From Meconema thalassinum (Eukaryota; Arthropoda; Insecta; Orthoptera; Tettigoniidae): 64,000 nt of DNA. The stretch is from assembly GCA_946902985.2 (NCBI GenBank), contig OX336393.1:364108779-364172778 (forward strand), given 5' to 3'. Below are positions 45,296-56,214 of the stretch, in pieces (the first letter of the stretch is position 1; every line of letters starts with the position of its first letter). The translations under genes were made by a program, and so were the position numbers. The notes under the pieces were generated by a model. The model did no database searches. It was not told where the DNA came from and saw only the letters and a program-made list of their open reading frames with translations.

Positions 45296-46427
45296 TTTAG
45301 CCTATTTTCATTTTATGAAAAACAAATGTGTGTGTGTCCCCCTAATAACTTCTAAACGGCTGGAGCGATTACAATGAAACTCGGTAAGATCATAGCACTA
45401 TTCTGGCCGACCCCGACCGTGCCCTTCAAATTTTATTGTGTTTCACAAATCCAACATGGCGGCTGTGCGAAATATTTCACCAGCATTCAGAATCTCCGAA
45501 ACTATTACTGATATCGCCCTGAAATTGTGTACGGTGATAAAGGGCACTACTAGAAGTTCACCTATGATACTTTCAAAAACCTGGTGACTACAAAACCAAC
45601 ATGGCGGCCAAGCGAATTTGAAACTTTTGAATAGACTTTTCTCGCGATTTAACTATCCAAACGTAATGAAACTTGGTACAGCAAATGTTTATACACATTG
45701 TAATGCACTGGCATCTAATTTAATTCAATTTGTTACATAACCTCAAGATGGCGGCTGTGCGAAATTTTAAAATCTGTTTTTACTTCTTGTGTTCTAATTA
45801 TGCGATTGAAGTTTGAATACCACACGTACACAATAATCTTAATGTAATAGTACACAAATAAAAATCCAACCTGGCGACCATCTGAAATATTTAGACGGCT
45901 CTCAATATCTATGAATCTTTTACAGCAATCAAACAGATTTTTTTAAATGTTCATAGAGGCTATGAATATATGTTTACCTATAGGACTTTCAGTAACCTGG
46001 TGAGCACAAATCCAACATGGCGGCGACGCGAAGTATAAATATTTACATGGACGTCTCTCGCGAATTAACTATCCGAGTCCAGTGAAACGTTGCACGTTAA
46101 ATGCTTATACAAATGTTAATCCACTGGCATGTAATTTATTTCAATTGTTTGCATAATCTCAAGATGGCAGTTGTGCGTAATTTTAAAATCTGTTTTTACT
46201 TCTTGTGTTCTAATCATGCGATTGAAGTTTGAATACCACACGTACACAATAATCTTAATGTAATAGTACACAAATAAAAATCCAACCTGGCGACCATCTG
46301 AAATATTTAGACGGCTCTCAATATCTACGAATCTCTCACAACCTTCAAACTGAAATTTTGTATGTTGATAGAGGCAATTAACATGAGTAGGATATATGAA
46401 AATAGCCTGTATAGTTCTTCACGGAAC
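45296..46427 (-). mobile_element. Element Y, copy 3 (diverged)
   Basis: On the plus strand it opens AGCCTATTTTCATTTTATGA after a T run and closes ATAGCCTGTATAGTTCTTCA, then ACCTCTTGTT, matching both ends of Y1/Y2 with substitutions. It contains a short GT run, and an interior made of two tandem copies (offset 416) rich in ATGGCGGC. No coding. Confidence 0.75.
45590..46390. repeat. 416-bp tandem duplication within Y3
   Basis: AAGATGGCGGCTGTGCG at 45745 and AAGATGGCAGTTGTGCG at 46161 start long near-identical stretches that include GAATACCACACGTACACAAT. Confidence 0.85.
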
Positions 46428-46618
46428 CTCTTGTTATAAATCAAGAAACTATTCTAATTAAATCTTTAAGCAAGTAGGCTCAAAATAAACTGTAAATAAA
46501 CGGATATACCTACAAAACGTCTTGCTAACTTCTTGAAATATTTTCAAATTGATGTGCAATTTGATTTGATTACTGACCGCATGCCAATTTTAATAATATT
46601 TCCGTAGTATTGAGAGTG

Positions 46619-46990
46619 GCGGCTTCGGTGGCGTAGTTGGTAGCATGCTTGAGCTTCTATTCCCAATATCTCGGGTTCAAACCCGGCCGAAGTCGTCGGA
46701 TTTTTAAGAGCATTAAAAATCCCTTAGTACGCCTTCCTTCGGAGGGGAAGTAAAGCCAGCGGTCCCATGTCATAGATTTATGGCATGAACCTTCCATTAA
46801 CTACACTGATGGAAGCTAAACTTTGTAGGTTAGTTTGATTTCGCTATATTAGTTCTATCGTTCGCCGCCAGGTGCTGACTGCGATGGCATTTAGTAGCCA
46901 CGTCCGCGGCCTGGTGTCATGGACGGTAACATTTGGTAGCAAAAGTAGGAACTATTTGAAAAAATTAATCGTCTGCAGTTCTTCTACCTG
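46619..46990 (+). mobile_element. SINE-C, 3' truncated
   Basis: The head GGCTTCGGTGGCGTAGTTGG and B box GGGTTCAAACCCGGCC are intact. It stops after CGTCTGCAGTTC and lacks the shared 3' module. Confidence 0.88.
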
Positions 46991-47617
46991 AAAGAAAAAA
47001 GAAGGCGTATGTGTGATGCTGGCAGTGACAGAGTTGATATTTTTTGAATGTGTTGTATACAGTACGAGAGAAGGAATCTGTAGTTAAAATTCAGCTGACA
47101 TCTCCTGGTGCGCAGATAATATGTATCGCAGGGGAGCTGAGGTGGTTTCACATTAGTCATCGTTTAACTAGTCCTCTATAGTGAGTCCATAATTTTCCAA
47201 AGGGAAGCACTATTTTCCTAAATTTAATTACTAATTTGGAGACGAAAGCTACCACATTTGCTTACTGTGCTTGTAGTATATCAGATGTACATGCTATGAA
47301 TCTGCAGCACAGGCATGTACTATATATTACACAGAGCTCGCATTGAGAGTACGTGTTGCTAGAAGTTACAGGTCGGTGAACAAGTCATTATGCTGCATCA
47401 TCAAAATAAAGTTGTGTTTGTTTAATTCGTGGGTTGCACGAGTCGTGTGGGTTGCCTACTTTTACTCCTGAGAAACTACGCCATCTATGCGCCGTACTCA
47501 GAAACAGCATGTCCGCCATCTTGTTGTAAAGGCCAGTTGGTAAACAATAGGGAGGTACTTGCATTTTGGGTGTTAAACGTACGGTAGAAAGTAGTCCTTT
47601 TCATCGTTGAATTCGAG
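46991..47617. other. Unassigned; upstream of the THAP fragment
   Basis: No frame or repeat was recognised. The last 200 bp (about 47410-47617) may be the promoter or leader of the THAP sequence, because a CCGCCATCTTG motif, typical of YY1-like initiators, lies at 47513-47523. Confidence 0.35.
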
Positions 47618-48345
47618 ATGGTATGCTGTGCAATTGTTGTTGCTTGTCACACGAGGACAAACAAGGATAGAGCTGCGGCTTCGGTGGCGTAGTTGGTAGC
47701 ATGCTGAGCTTCTATGCCCAAGATAGCGGGTTCAAACCCGGCCGAAGCCGTCGGATTTTTTAAGAGCGTTAAAAATCCCTCAGTATGCCTTCCTTCGGAG
47801 GGGAAGTAAAGCCGGCGGTCCCATGTCATAGATTTATGGCATGTTAAAGATCTTTCCACTAATTACACCTGTGTGAAACTAAATTGGATAGGTTAAGGAT
47901 GTAAACAACGCTCTTAGGTTGCTACGTTCGTTGCCAAGAGCCGACTGCGGTGGCGTCTAGTAGTTAAGTTCTGAACTTGGCCTAGTAGTCGTTGACGGTG
48001 GCGTTTGGCGGCAAAAGTAGGAACTATTTGAAAATTCAAAGTTGCAGTCTCTACTTGAATTAAAAAACAGATACACACACTAATACAGTCATCACAATTA
48101 ACACCGGTTATCAGACAGATTCTACACACACCCAAAGTACACGGGGCTACATGACCGCGTTGTCGCAGCCCCTAAACTAAGGAACCATCCAACCAAGGAT
48201 AGAGCTGATCACAAGGAGAGTGTACGTTTTTTCAGCATACCGTCAGTGATAAAGAACCAATGCGAACTCACGAAGAAACGAAGCGAGAGACGCTGAGCAC
48301 TGTGGCTTTCTCGCATTAATCGGAAAGACCTGAGAGATCGTGGTC
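47618..48345 (+). pseudogene. THAP zinc-finger domain, interrupted by SINE-C
   Basis: THAP domains are C2CH zinc fingers that bind DNA in host regulators and in P-like and Kolobok transposases. ATG at 47618 opens MVCCAIVVACHTRTNKDRAD. After removing SINE-C (47676-48193) and one 14-bp duplication, it continues HKESVRFFSIPSVIKNQ, then CELTKKRSERR, a TGA stop, and ALWLSRINRKDL in the same frame. The paired N-terminal cysteines and the FFSIPSVI and LWLSRINRKDL phrases match THAP N-terminal halves. The C-x2-H half is missing, cut off by a SINE-F-like repeat. Codon TGA (from an expected CGA-type Arg) and the insertion make it non-functional. It could be a decayed host exon or a transposon relic. 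Confidence 0.72.
47676..48193 (+). mobile_element. SINE-C, full length, inside the THAP sequence
   Basis: It runs from CGGCTTCGGTGGCGTAGTTG to AAACTAAGGAACCATCCAAC. The flank CAAGGATAGAGCTG (47662-47675 and 48194-48207) is a perfect 14-bp duplication. This copy defines the family's length (518 bp). Confidence 0.95.
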
Positions 48346-48612
48346 ATCAGCCCCATGTATTTGGGTGTATGTTGAATTTGTCTGATAAAATGTGACACTG
48401 TGGTAACTGCAGTAATGTGCAGTTCGATTCCCTCCTCAGCCATCCTGGAAGTGGTTTTCCGTGGTTTCCCCACTTCTACTCCAGGTAAATCCTGGGATTA
48501 TTCCTAACTTAAAGCCACGCCCATCTCCTTCCAGATCCTATTCCCAATTTGCAAATATACGCACTAATACAGTCATCACAATAACACAGGTTATCTCACA
48601 AATTCCACACGC
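48346..48612 (+). mobile_element. SINE-F-like with shared 3' module
   Basis: ATCGTGGTCATCAGCCCC, the B box GCAGTTCGATTCCCTCC, the core TGGAAGTGGTTTTCCGTGG and the module AATACAGTCATCACAATAAC are present. Confidence 0.72.
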
Positions 48613-48628
48613 ACACACCCAAATGACC

Positions 48629-48664
48629 ACCTCACAACAACAACAACAAAAACAACAACAACAG
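48629..48664. repeat. (CAA)n microsatellite
   Basis: An imperfect CAA run. The frames through it (Q-rich or C-rich) are artefacts. Confidence 0.9.
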
Positions 48665-48699
48665 CAAAGAAGCGAGAAAGTGCTACGCCTCAGGCTTTG

Positions 48700-49045
48700 C
48701 AAACTCGTAGCCCCGTATTGTTGGTGTGTGTGTGTGTTTAAAAAAATTGTCTGATAATCTGTGTTATTATAATGGCTGTATTCGTGTGTCCATTTGTTAT
48801 TTAGATGAGGATTGGGAAGGTGGCGGCCGTGGCCTTTAATTAGGAGTAGGAGTGGGGAAACCACGAAAAATCGAAACCATCTCTTATCAGTTTTGCCTCA
48901 CGAGGCTGAGTGTACCCCGTTCCAGCCCTCAGACGAGAATTAAATTTCTTAGCAGAGCCGGGTATCAAACCCGGACCTCCGACATGAAAGCTACCCTCTG
49001 GGCGTCATATAACAAATCTTGCACCAGGCACCCGAGGCCACACGA

Positions 49046-49088
<43 letters not shown>
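48700..49088 (-). mobile_element. SINE mosaic: F-like, E-like and A tail
   Basis: 48750-48870 reads SINE-F backwards (AGGTGGCGGCCGTGGCC). 48870-48992 is SINE-E backwards (CTCACGAGGCTGAGTG, GGGTATCAAACCCGGACC). 49005-49088 is a SINE-A-like 3' end on the plus strand with an (ATT)n tail. Confidence 0.6.
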
Positions 49089-49090
<2 letters not shown>

Positions 49091-49538
49091 TTCAAACATT
49101 CAAGATTCTTGGCTCGGAATCAAATCCGTGATCATTGTATCATGATGCGGACACTTCCAGTAACTAGAAAAAGAAATGTATGACTTAGTTCCCTTTAACA
49201 ATGACTCAGATCTTTAAAAATTAGTTAGTTCACTTTTATGACAAATACTGTATACAGATTTATAGATACCAGTATAGCATATTACTTTATTTTCAATACT
49301 AGCAATGTAGTAGTGGGCAAATGGAAGCAAAAACGTCTGGAGCTAAGCCAATGACTTCGTTCTCTTTAACACTAAACGTTAAATTCAGCTAGTGGTTCTG
49401 CAGCATACTGAATGGGCAGACTTAGTTCCTTTTAACATAGCTAGATGCGTCGGCATTCTATACGTATCCATGGAAATCGACAAGAATTGACTTAGTGCCT
49501 TCTAACAATGACCGATTCAATTAGAGATTAGCGCTAAG
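49089..49538. other. Unassigned; iterated TGACTTAGTTCC motif
   Basis: TGACTTAGTTCCNTTTAAC-like motifs recur at about 49175, 49351, 49428 and 49489, and a weaker one at 50481. No gene. Confidence 0.5.
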
Positions 49539-49551
49539 ACACTCTTCACCA

Positions 49552-50072
49552 GCGGCTTCGGTGGCGTAGTCGATAGCATGCTGAGCTTCTATGTCCAAGA
49601 TAGCGGGTTCAAACCCGGCCGAAGCTGTCGGATTTTTAAGAGCGTTAAAAATCCCTCAGTATGCCTTCCTTAGGCGGGGAAGTAAAGCCGGCGGTCCCAT
49701 TGTCATAGATTTATGGCATGTTAAAAAACCTTCCACTAATTACACCTGTGTGAAGCTAAATTGGATAGTTTAAGAATGTAAACAACGCTCTTAGGTTTCT
49801 ACGTTCGTTGCCAAAAGCCGACTGCGGTGGCGTCTAGTAGCTAAGTTCTGAACTTGGCCTAGTAGTCGTTGACGGTGGCGCTTGGCGGCAAAAGCAGGAA
49901 CTATTTGAAAAATTCTAAGTTGCAGTCTGTACTTAAATTAAAAAACAGATAACACACACTAATACAGTCATCACAATTAACAGGTTATCGGACAGATTCT
50001 ACACACACCCAAAGTACACGGGGCTACAAGACCGCGTTGTCGCACTCCCTAATCTGAGGAACCAACCAACCA
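49552..50072 (+). mobile_element. SINE-C, full length
   Basis: It is flanked by ACACTCTTCACCA (49539-49551 and 50073-50085). Head and shared 3' module are complete. Confidence 0.94.
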
Positions 50073-50085
50073 CACTCTTCACCAT

Positions 50086-50664
50086 GGTTTGTCCTACAGC
50101 ACCTGGGCATATGAGTCGTTGTAGACAGCCCAGCTACTGTAGGACAAGGTGTTGTAGTTTATAGGTGTGACAGCAGCTGCTTCAGTAATTATAATAAGTA
50201 TAATAATAATAAAAATTACTGAGATTCTTACATTAAGATATTATTTCGTTATGGAAGTAAGTAAGGCCACTAGTGGGCTGATTTTCAGTGACAGTGGAAG
50301 GACAAACATCAAAGGAAAACGAAGAGTTTTCACCAAAGATTTTGAATTCCTGTTCAATGTTTACAATTTAGCACAGGGACATTTTTTATCTACTTTATTT
50401 TAGCCTAGTTTTCTCCATATGACGGTTGCATTAAGGAGAATAATACATAACCAAACACTATTGACAAATCTAAAAAAAGAGCTACTGACTTAATTCCATT
50501 TCAAGAATCCCGTTTTTCATTGTTTTATAAAACGTTTGGATTAATGTTAGAAGTGCCACATATACACAGCGGGCTTTTCACTCAAATTCTTATACGAATT
50601 CCGAATTTCTCCATCCTACTCAACAAGGTAGATGATAATAAATCATATAAAGTAGCTTTTTATC
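50086..50664. other. Unassigned; inverted repeat and short frame
   Basis: TTGTCCTACAG (50090-50100) pairs perfectly with CTGTAGGACAA (50137-50147). A frame at 50248-50403 reads MEVSKATSGLIFSDSGRTN then KGKRRVFTKDFEF, unrecognised. Confidence 0.45.
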
Positions 50665-50678
50665 AGTATTATATGCTG

Positions 50679-50998
50679 TAACCGACAGTAGTTGCTAAGT
50701 TGGCTAAAGCGCTGCGTTAGGCCATGGGGCCAAGCTCTCTGCTGACTCGGTAGACGCGTGGGTTCGAGTCCCACCGTCGGCTGTCCTTGAAATGGTTTTC
50801 CGTGGTTTCCCCATTTTCAACACCAGGCAAATGCTGGGACAGTACCTTCTGACAGGCCACTGCCGCTTCCTTCCACATCCTTGTCCAGTTACATTCATCT
50901 TCATCCATTCCATCTCTCATCCCGACACGCAGGTCGCCCACGGGCGTCGAATAGTAAGACCTGCACTCGGCCTCTCAGGAGGCCACACGACAAAAAAA
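50679..50998 (+). mobile_element. SINE-F, full length, long-variable-arm tRNA head
   Basis: The head GTTGGCTAAAGCGCTGCGTT, a long middle section, then GTGGGTTCGAGTCCCACC resembles a class II (Leu/Ser-type) tRNA. The flank AGTATTATATGCTG (50665-50678 and 50999-51012) is a perfect 14-bp duplication. Confidence 0.93.
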
Positions 50999-51012
50999 AG
51001 TATTATATGCTG

Positions 51013-51400
51013 GCTAATTATGTTTCGTTTATTTATATAAATATTTTCTGAGATGTTTTATTTTCCTATCTGTTAGGTTAATTCATGTCGTCATAAAAAC
51101 TGTTTGCTACCTATCCATACATATTTAAATAACTCTGTATTGAAGAAGATTCAGCTTACTTAGTCAAGCGCTGAACTGAATTATTTTATTGATTTTAGAA
51201 CTTGATTTTCTGAATTATTTTTTGTGTATATTTTGATTAAAATAAAATAAAATTAAAGCTTAACTTATTTACACTCACCATTAATATTTCTTATTTTCTA
51301 AATACTTTTGAAAATTATTGTTAAAAGACCAATATTATATTCATTGATGTGTAACATCTTTCCGCTCGGTTGCTGGATAGTTTTGTGGGAGTGATTTTGA
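51013..51400. other. AT-rich stretch
   Basis: Nothing recognised. Confidence 0.45.
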
Positions 51401-51407
51401 AAATTAG

Positions 51408-51526
51408 GGACGGAAGTGACTCGGGCGGAAGTGGATCGAACGGAAGTGAAGACGCACTGCCAGAAAAATGGGATGGAAGTGAATCGGGCGGAAGTGGATC
51501 GAACGGAAGTGGATCGGACGGAAGTG
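51408..51526 (+). repeat. Tandem array of CGGAAGTG motifs
   Basis: About seven copies of (A/C/G)CGGAAGTGA/G are spaced 13-14 bp within 120 bp, in two blocks separated by CACTGCCAGAAAAATGGG. The Ser/Gly-rich plus frame and the Pro-rich minus frame across it are both repeat-driven, so I do not call a gene. Confidence 0.75.
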
Positions 51527-51599
51527 AAGACTCATTGCCAGCTGGATGTACAATTGAAAATGTGTGTATTGGAAACAAGGCAGTATGTGCTCTGTAGCG

Positions 51600-52084
51600 C
51601 GAGAATGTTATGGCAATACAGTAGGCAGTACATTTAGCAGGCACTGGTTTGACGAGCACAGTGGCAAATGTTTCACCGACTTTCATTTGCCATTGAGCAG
51701 TTTATGAAGCTTCACGTTCAAGGTTGAATATCGCATGGGGTAGGACAAAGACGACAAATTACATTTAAGTAAGCGGCATTATTGTCAAGCTGTGGGTGAG
51801 TAGTCAATTATTAAATGCATAACAGAATGTTGTTATATGAGAGGAATAAAAGCTGTATTTTCATCATATGTGAGACTAGGTAATTTCATGATTGTAGTGA
51901 GCCATGTTTTGATTGTTTACGACGAACTGTATGAGAGCCTTGAGAATAATGAATGTTATAGTTATTGAGGAACGTGCTCACAGTATTTGAGAGTACTGTC
52001 GACGTTGTGTGTCACTTTGTTATTATGAATTATTAATGTAAAAGGAAGGAAGGAAGCTTGTAGTTTTGCGTGTCCGTTAATCTC
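51600..52084. other. Unassigned stretch
   Basis: No gene or element recognised. Confidence 0.4.
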
Positions 52085-52240
52085 ACGATAATGATTCACG
52101 GTACCTCCCCTTTACGTGGAATGCGAACCACAGGACGTGGCATTTCAATTCGAAAATCTCACATGTATTGACCGGGAATCAAACCCGGTCCACCTTGGTG
52201 AGAGACTAACAGCTTGACCGCTGCGCCACAAATGTGACAG
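52085..52240 (-). mobile_element. SINE with class II tRNA-like head
   Basis: On the minus strand TTGTGGCGCAGCGGTCAAGC (A box) and CCGGGTTTGATTCCCGG (T arm with a perfect 5-bp stem) are separated by an insert like a long variable arm. Sequence continues past the tRNA part, so it is a SINE rather than a tRNA gene. Confidence 0.62.
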
Positions 52241-52749
52241 TAGCATATCTCCAATTCAATCTATACATTCATCATAGTACCAGTATGAAAATGGAGTGCA
52301 AATTAACATTTTAAGAATGTCCAAGCTGTGTAGTATACGAGTAGGATAACATGTCATATGTTACACATCATATGCGACTACTGTAAGGCTCGTATCTTTT
52401 TTTATTTAATACTACATTTATAAGGATATCCATTTTATTACTGTATTTCATTTATTACAATTATTATCATTAAGTTTTAATTTCTTATTTAGATTTAAGT
52501 CAATATATCTATTTTTAGTTTTTTAATTCTTAATTGATTTTCATTTTAAGCTGAAGATTACCTCATTGATGGTCGAAACATGTCCTAATATATAAAATAT
52601 ATATTTATTAAGTATTGATTTGGCGTATAATTTTAAACTTTTAATAGTTTTCATAAAGAAAGTATGTTATTTTAAAATATATGATACTATATACAGCATT
52701 TTAATTAATTAAATGCATGTTTTGCTTCTGTGAGAGCGTAGTGAAAGGA
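52241..52749. other. AT-rich stretch
   Basis: No gene. GGTCGAAACATGTCCTAATA at about 52570 resembles a motif near 45260 in the opposite sense. Confidence 0.4.
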
Positions 52750-52854
52750 GTGAAGTACATCGATTAATCGACAAAACAATCAATCAATTATTCGACCAAC
52801 CGATGAATCGATTATTCGATAATTGAAATTAATCGATGAAGAGTACCAGCCCTA
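52750..52854 (-). mobile_element. Possible hAT terminus with iterated ATCGATTAATCG
   Basis: Reading from 52854 on the minus strand, TAGGGCTGGTACTC is a hAT-like end followed by repeated ATCGATTAAT/ATCGAATAAT motifs. I could not find the other end. Confidence 0.45.
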
Positions 52855-52920
52855 CCAATGACCCATAAATGAAGATTCTCAACCTGCTAAATATTTGATG
52901 ATGATGATAATAATAATAAT

Positions 52921-53268
52921 ACTATCGTATCGTATAGCCTCGGGTGCCTGGGTAGCTTGCATGACGAATTTCGTTGTTCTTTGAGTCAAGGAGTCAAGGA
53001 GGTTAGATATCTAAGCTCCTTGAAAACTAAAGCGCTTTCTAGTAGAGAAATGAGGAACTTTGTGTTGGCGGAAACTCTCGAGATTAATTTTGGCATAATG
53101 AACTCGGCCTACTGAATTCAAATGGGTTTCATGACATGCCAACATCGTATGACATGCGTGTCGTATTTTTGCCACTTAAAAAAAAAATCACTTACCACGG
53201 CCAGGAGCGAACCTGTAATCTTGGGGTTAGTAGACCGACACGTTAACCACTCACCCACCGTGGCAAGC
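52921..53268 (-). mobile_element. SINE-A
   Basis: It is the reverse complement of 37048-37438, with a complete head (GCTTGCCACGGTGGGTGAGT at its right end). TATTTGAT occurs on both sides. Confidence 0.9.
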
Positions 53269-53297
53269 TTAGTATTTGATATGATGTTGACATTTCA

Positions 53298-53814
53298 GGC
53301 GGCTTCAGTGGCGTAGTTGGTAGCATGCTGAACTTGTATGCCCAGGGTCGTGGGTTCAAACCCGGCCGAAGTCGTTGGATTTTTTAAGAGCGTTAAAAAT
53401 CCCTCAGTATGCCTTCCTTCGGAGGGGAAGTAAAGCCGGCGGTCCCATGTCATAGATGTATGGCATGAAAATGAACCTTCAACTATCTTCACTTGTGTGA
53501 AGCCAAAATTTGTAGGTTAGATTTAAAAACGCTGTATTAGTTACAAAGTTTGTCGCCGGGTGCTGACTGCGATGTTATCTAGTAGCCATGTCCGCTAACT
53601 AGGTGCCGTGGAAGGTAGCATTTGGTAGCAAAAGTAGGAACTACAGTACTTGAAATTACTGTCTGCAGTCCTTACCTGAAATTAAAGAGGTAACACACTC
53701 TAATACAGCCATCACAATTAACACCGATTATCAGACAGATTCTACACACAGCCAAAGTACACGGGGCTACAGTACCACGTTGTTGCAACCCCTAAACTAA
53801 GGAACCAACCAACC
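53298..53814 (+). mobile_element. SINE-C, full length
   Basis: It is flanked by GATGTTGACATTTCA (53283-53297 and 53815-53829). Confidence 0.95.
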
Positions 53815-53829
53815 GATGTTGACATTTCA

Positions 53830-54404
53830 AGAAGAAAACTAATCTCCTGTCTATTTTAGTCTTAAATGACGTACTCAGATTGCATTTTCTTGCATTGCCT
53901 GAGTTGAAACGCTAGCGCAATCGGAGATAAGATTTCCATGTGTTCTCCCCGGAGATTCTCAGAGCTATTGTGACAGCTTGCAGGAATGAAATTGGGAATT
54001 GAATGCGAGACTAGAGAATGTCACATCCATAGTTGCAAAGGGAAGACATTCTAGTTCACTTTGTCGCCTAGTATGTTGGAGTGAATGCAGCTTAAGGAAG
54101 CTTGTAATACCATTTCCAATTTCATAACATTGCAGATGTCTTCCACTGGGAGACTATTCTATTCATTCTTAAGCTCATCTACAAAATGAAGTGTCTCTGA
54201 TTGTCAATATCTAGATGATGTTCAGTGTCGGAGTTCGATATCTTTAAATGAGGACTTTAAGTTATCATGCACGAACAGTGTAAGCCATGCAGATGGGTGT
54301 TGGAGAATTCAAATGTCGGACCCCATTGGGACTCAAATTTGTGGCCTCCGCCGTAGTATGCCGATGACCTGACCATGGATTCTGTCGTTGTTGTTGTTGT
54401 TTGA
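53830..54404. other. Unassigned; ends in a (GTT)n LINE tail
   Basis: No gene. The (GTT)n run at 54388-54402 is the (AAC)n tail of the next element. Confidence 0.5.
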
Positions 54405-55020
54405 GTCTTCAGAATTTTGACTGGATTGATGCAGCCCTTCATGCCTCCCTGTCTTGAGCTAATCGTTTCATCTCTACATAGCTACCACACCCTACATCCG
54501 AAGCAATCTGTTTAACATATTCTAACCTTGGTCTACCCCAACAGTTCTTTTCCTCAGCCCTTCCTTCTATAACTAAGCTTGCTATTCCTGGGTGTCTAAG
54601 CATCTGTCCTACTAACCTATCTCTTCTCTTCGTTAGCAGTCGCCAGAAACATCTCTCCTCTCCCACTCGTCTTAATAGCTCTTCGTTTGTCACCCTATCT
54701 ACCCATCTGATCTTCATCATTCTTCTGTAACACCACATTTCAAATGCTTCATTCTCCTCTTTTCTGCTGCACCAATAGTCCAAGTTTCACTTCCATAGAG
54801 CGCCACGCTCCAGACAAAGGCTTTCAGAAATGACTTCCTAATACCTAAATGTATATTCGATGTCAACAGATTCCTTTTTTGTAGAAAGGCTTTCCTTGCC
54901 TGAGCCAACCTACTTTTTATATCCTCTTTGCTTCGTCCATCACTGGTTATTTTGCTTCCTAAGTAACAGAAGCCTCCTACTACTTTCAGCTTTTCACCTG
55001 CCAATTTGATGTCCATAGAG
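54405..55020 (-). pseudogene. LINE epsilon reverse-transcriptase C-terminus
   Basis: The minus frame at 55016-54717 reads GGFCYLGSKITSDGRSKEDI, SETWTIGAAEKRRM. The next frame (54783-54439) reads FEMWCYRRMMKIRWVDRVTN, GQMLRHPGIASLVIEG, RPRLEYVKQIASDVGC. A frameshift lies near 54770. The catalytic region is absent here but present at 57993-58950. Confidence 0.88.
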
Positions 55021-55590
55021 GTTTCTGATTGGATTCTGTCATCAAATGTGTTATTACACGGATTAATATCTTAATATTTACACGTCGAATAGAGATGGAA
55101 TTAATTATAATTATTACTGTTATTATTATAATTATAGAAATACACATTTGTGCCCAATTGTAATGGGTGATTCCCTAATCCTGATTATTTTCACATGAGA
55201 TTAATATCATGTAATTTTTTTCATGATTAGGGAATCGCCGTCTGTTAAGTAGTCAGCCCGAAGACTGGTTGGATCCTCAAAAAGCACCACCGTTAGGTTA
55301 TGTGTGTGGATACCCACAAAAATCTAAGGCAGCGCTATATTGAGGCGTACTAGGCAAGATGAGGAGTGAGGTAGTTTGCCATTGCTTTCCTCACCGAGTC
55401 AGAACAGCAGTACTAACCCTATGAGTAGAACTTTTCACAGCATCCACAGGCACTGACTGTGCCCTGAATGTCATTACTAAGCACCATCCATTCCTCAGTA
55501 GCTTCCATATAATCACAGCCATGAGTGAGACTGAGACATCGGTAAAAAGCCACATTTTACTCTAGCCTGTGCCAACAGACAAATGCAATT
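55021..55590. other. Hairpin and conserved non-coding repeat
   Basis: GATTCCCTAATC and GATTAGGGAATC (55172-55183 and about 55219-55230) form a perfect 12-bp stem. CGAAGACTGGTTGGATCCTC through GAGGTAGTTTGCCATTGC (55258-55388) resembles a dispersed non-coding insect repeat. Confidence 0.5.
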
Positions 55591-55660
55591 GTAGACTGAC
55601 TGAAAAACATTAAATTTTGACTACCAACTTAGTACGACAACACTGAAAATGGCTTCAAAC
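55591..55660 (+). repeat. Repeat W, copy 4
   Basis: GACTGACTGAAAAACATT and ACAACACTGAAAATGGCTTC are in W order. Confidence 0.6.
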
Positions 55661-55749
55661 ACGATATATGAATAATAATTAACTTATGTAATGATGATGA
55701 TGAAGATAATAATAACATTATCGAGGATAATTTTGATGAATGCATTGTT

Positions 55750-56200
55750 GAGTCAATTGAATGGCTTTGCCATCGTGGTCATTAGCCCCGTATACATGGG
55801 TAAGTGTGGATATTAATCTGATAAAACCCTGTTATTGTGATGGTTGTATTAGTAAGTGTTTTTTTTAGCGTATGGCTTTTAGTGCCGGGAGTGTCCGAGG
55901 ACATGTACGGCTCGCCAGTTTTGTAGCTGCTTCGAGGTGGACAACCAATGGGTGAGCTACACGTACCGTCGTGTGTGGAGTGTTGTCTGGGGAAGGAAAG
56001 TTTGAATGTAAGGACAAGGAGTTGGAAGGTAGCGGCTGTGGTCTATAGTTAGGGACCAACCCCGGCATTTGCCTGGAAGGAAGATGGGAAACCACAGAAG
56101 ACCATCTTCAAGGTTGCCGGCGGGGGATTCGAACCTCCTCGCCTCCCGGATGTGAGCGACTGCCAGCAGTTATGCCGTAACGACCCCGGCTAACTCACCC
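55750..56200 (-). mobile_element. SINE-F-like composite
   Basis: The minus-strand head (GTTAGCCGGGGTCGTTACGG, GGAGGTTCGAATCCCCC) and core are present. A second SINE-F-like 3' end (ATCGTGGTCATTAGCCCC) lies at 55770. Confidence 0.6.
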
Positions 56201-56214
56201 GGTGTATTAGTATG

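Noticed and set aside
51321..51686. 121-residue Pro/Ser-rich minus frame and its Ser/Gly-rich plus partner
   Set aside because: Both derive from the CGGAAGTG repeat array and have no start context or domain.
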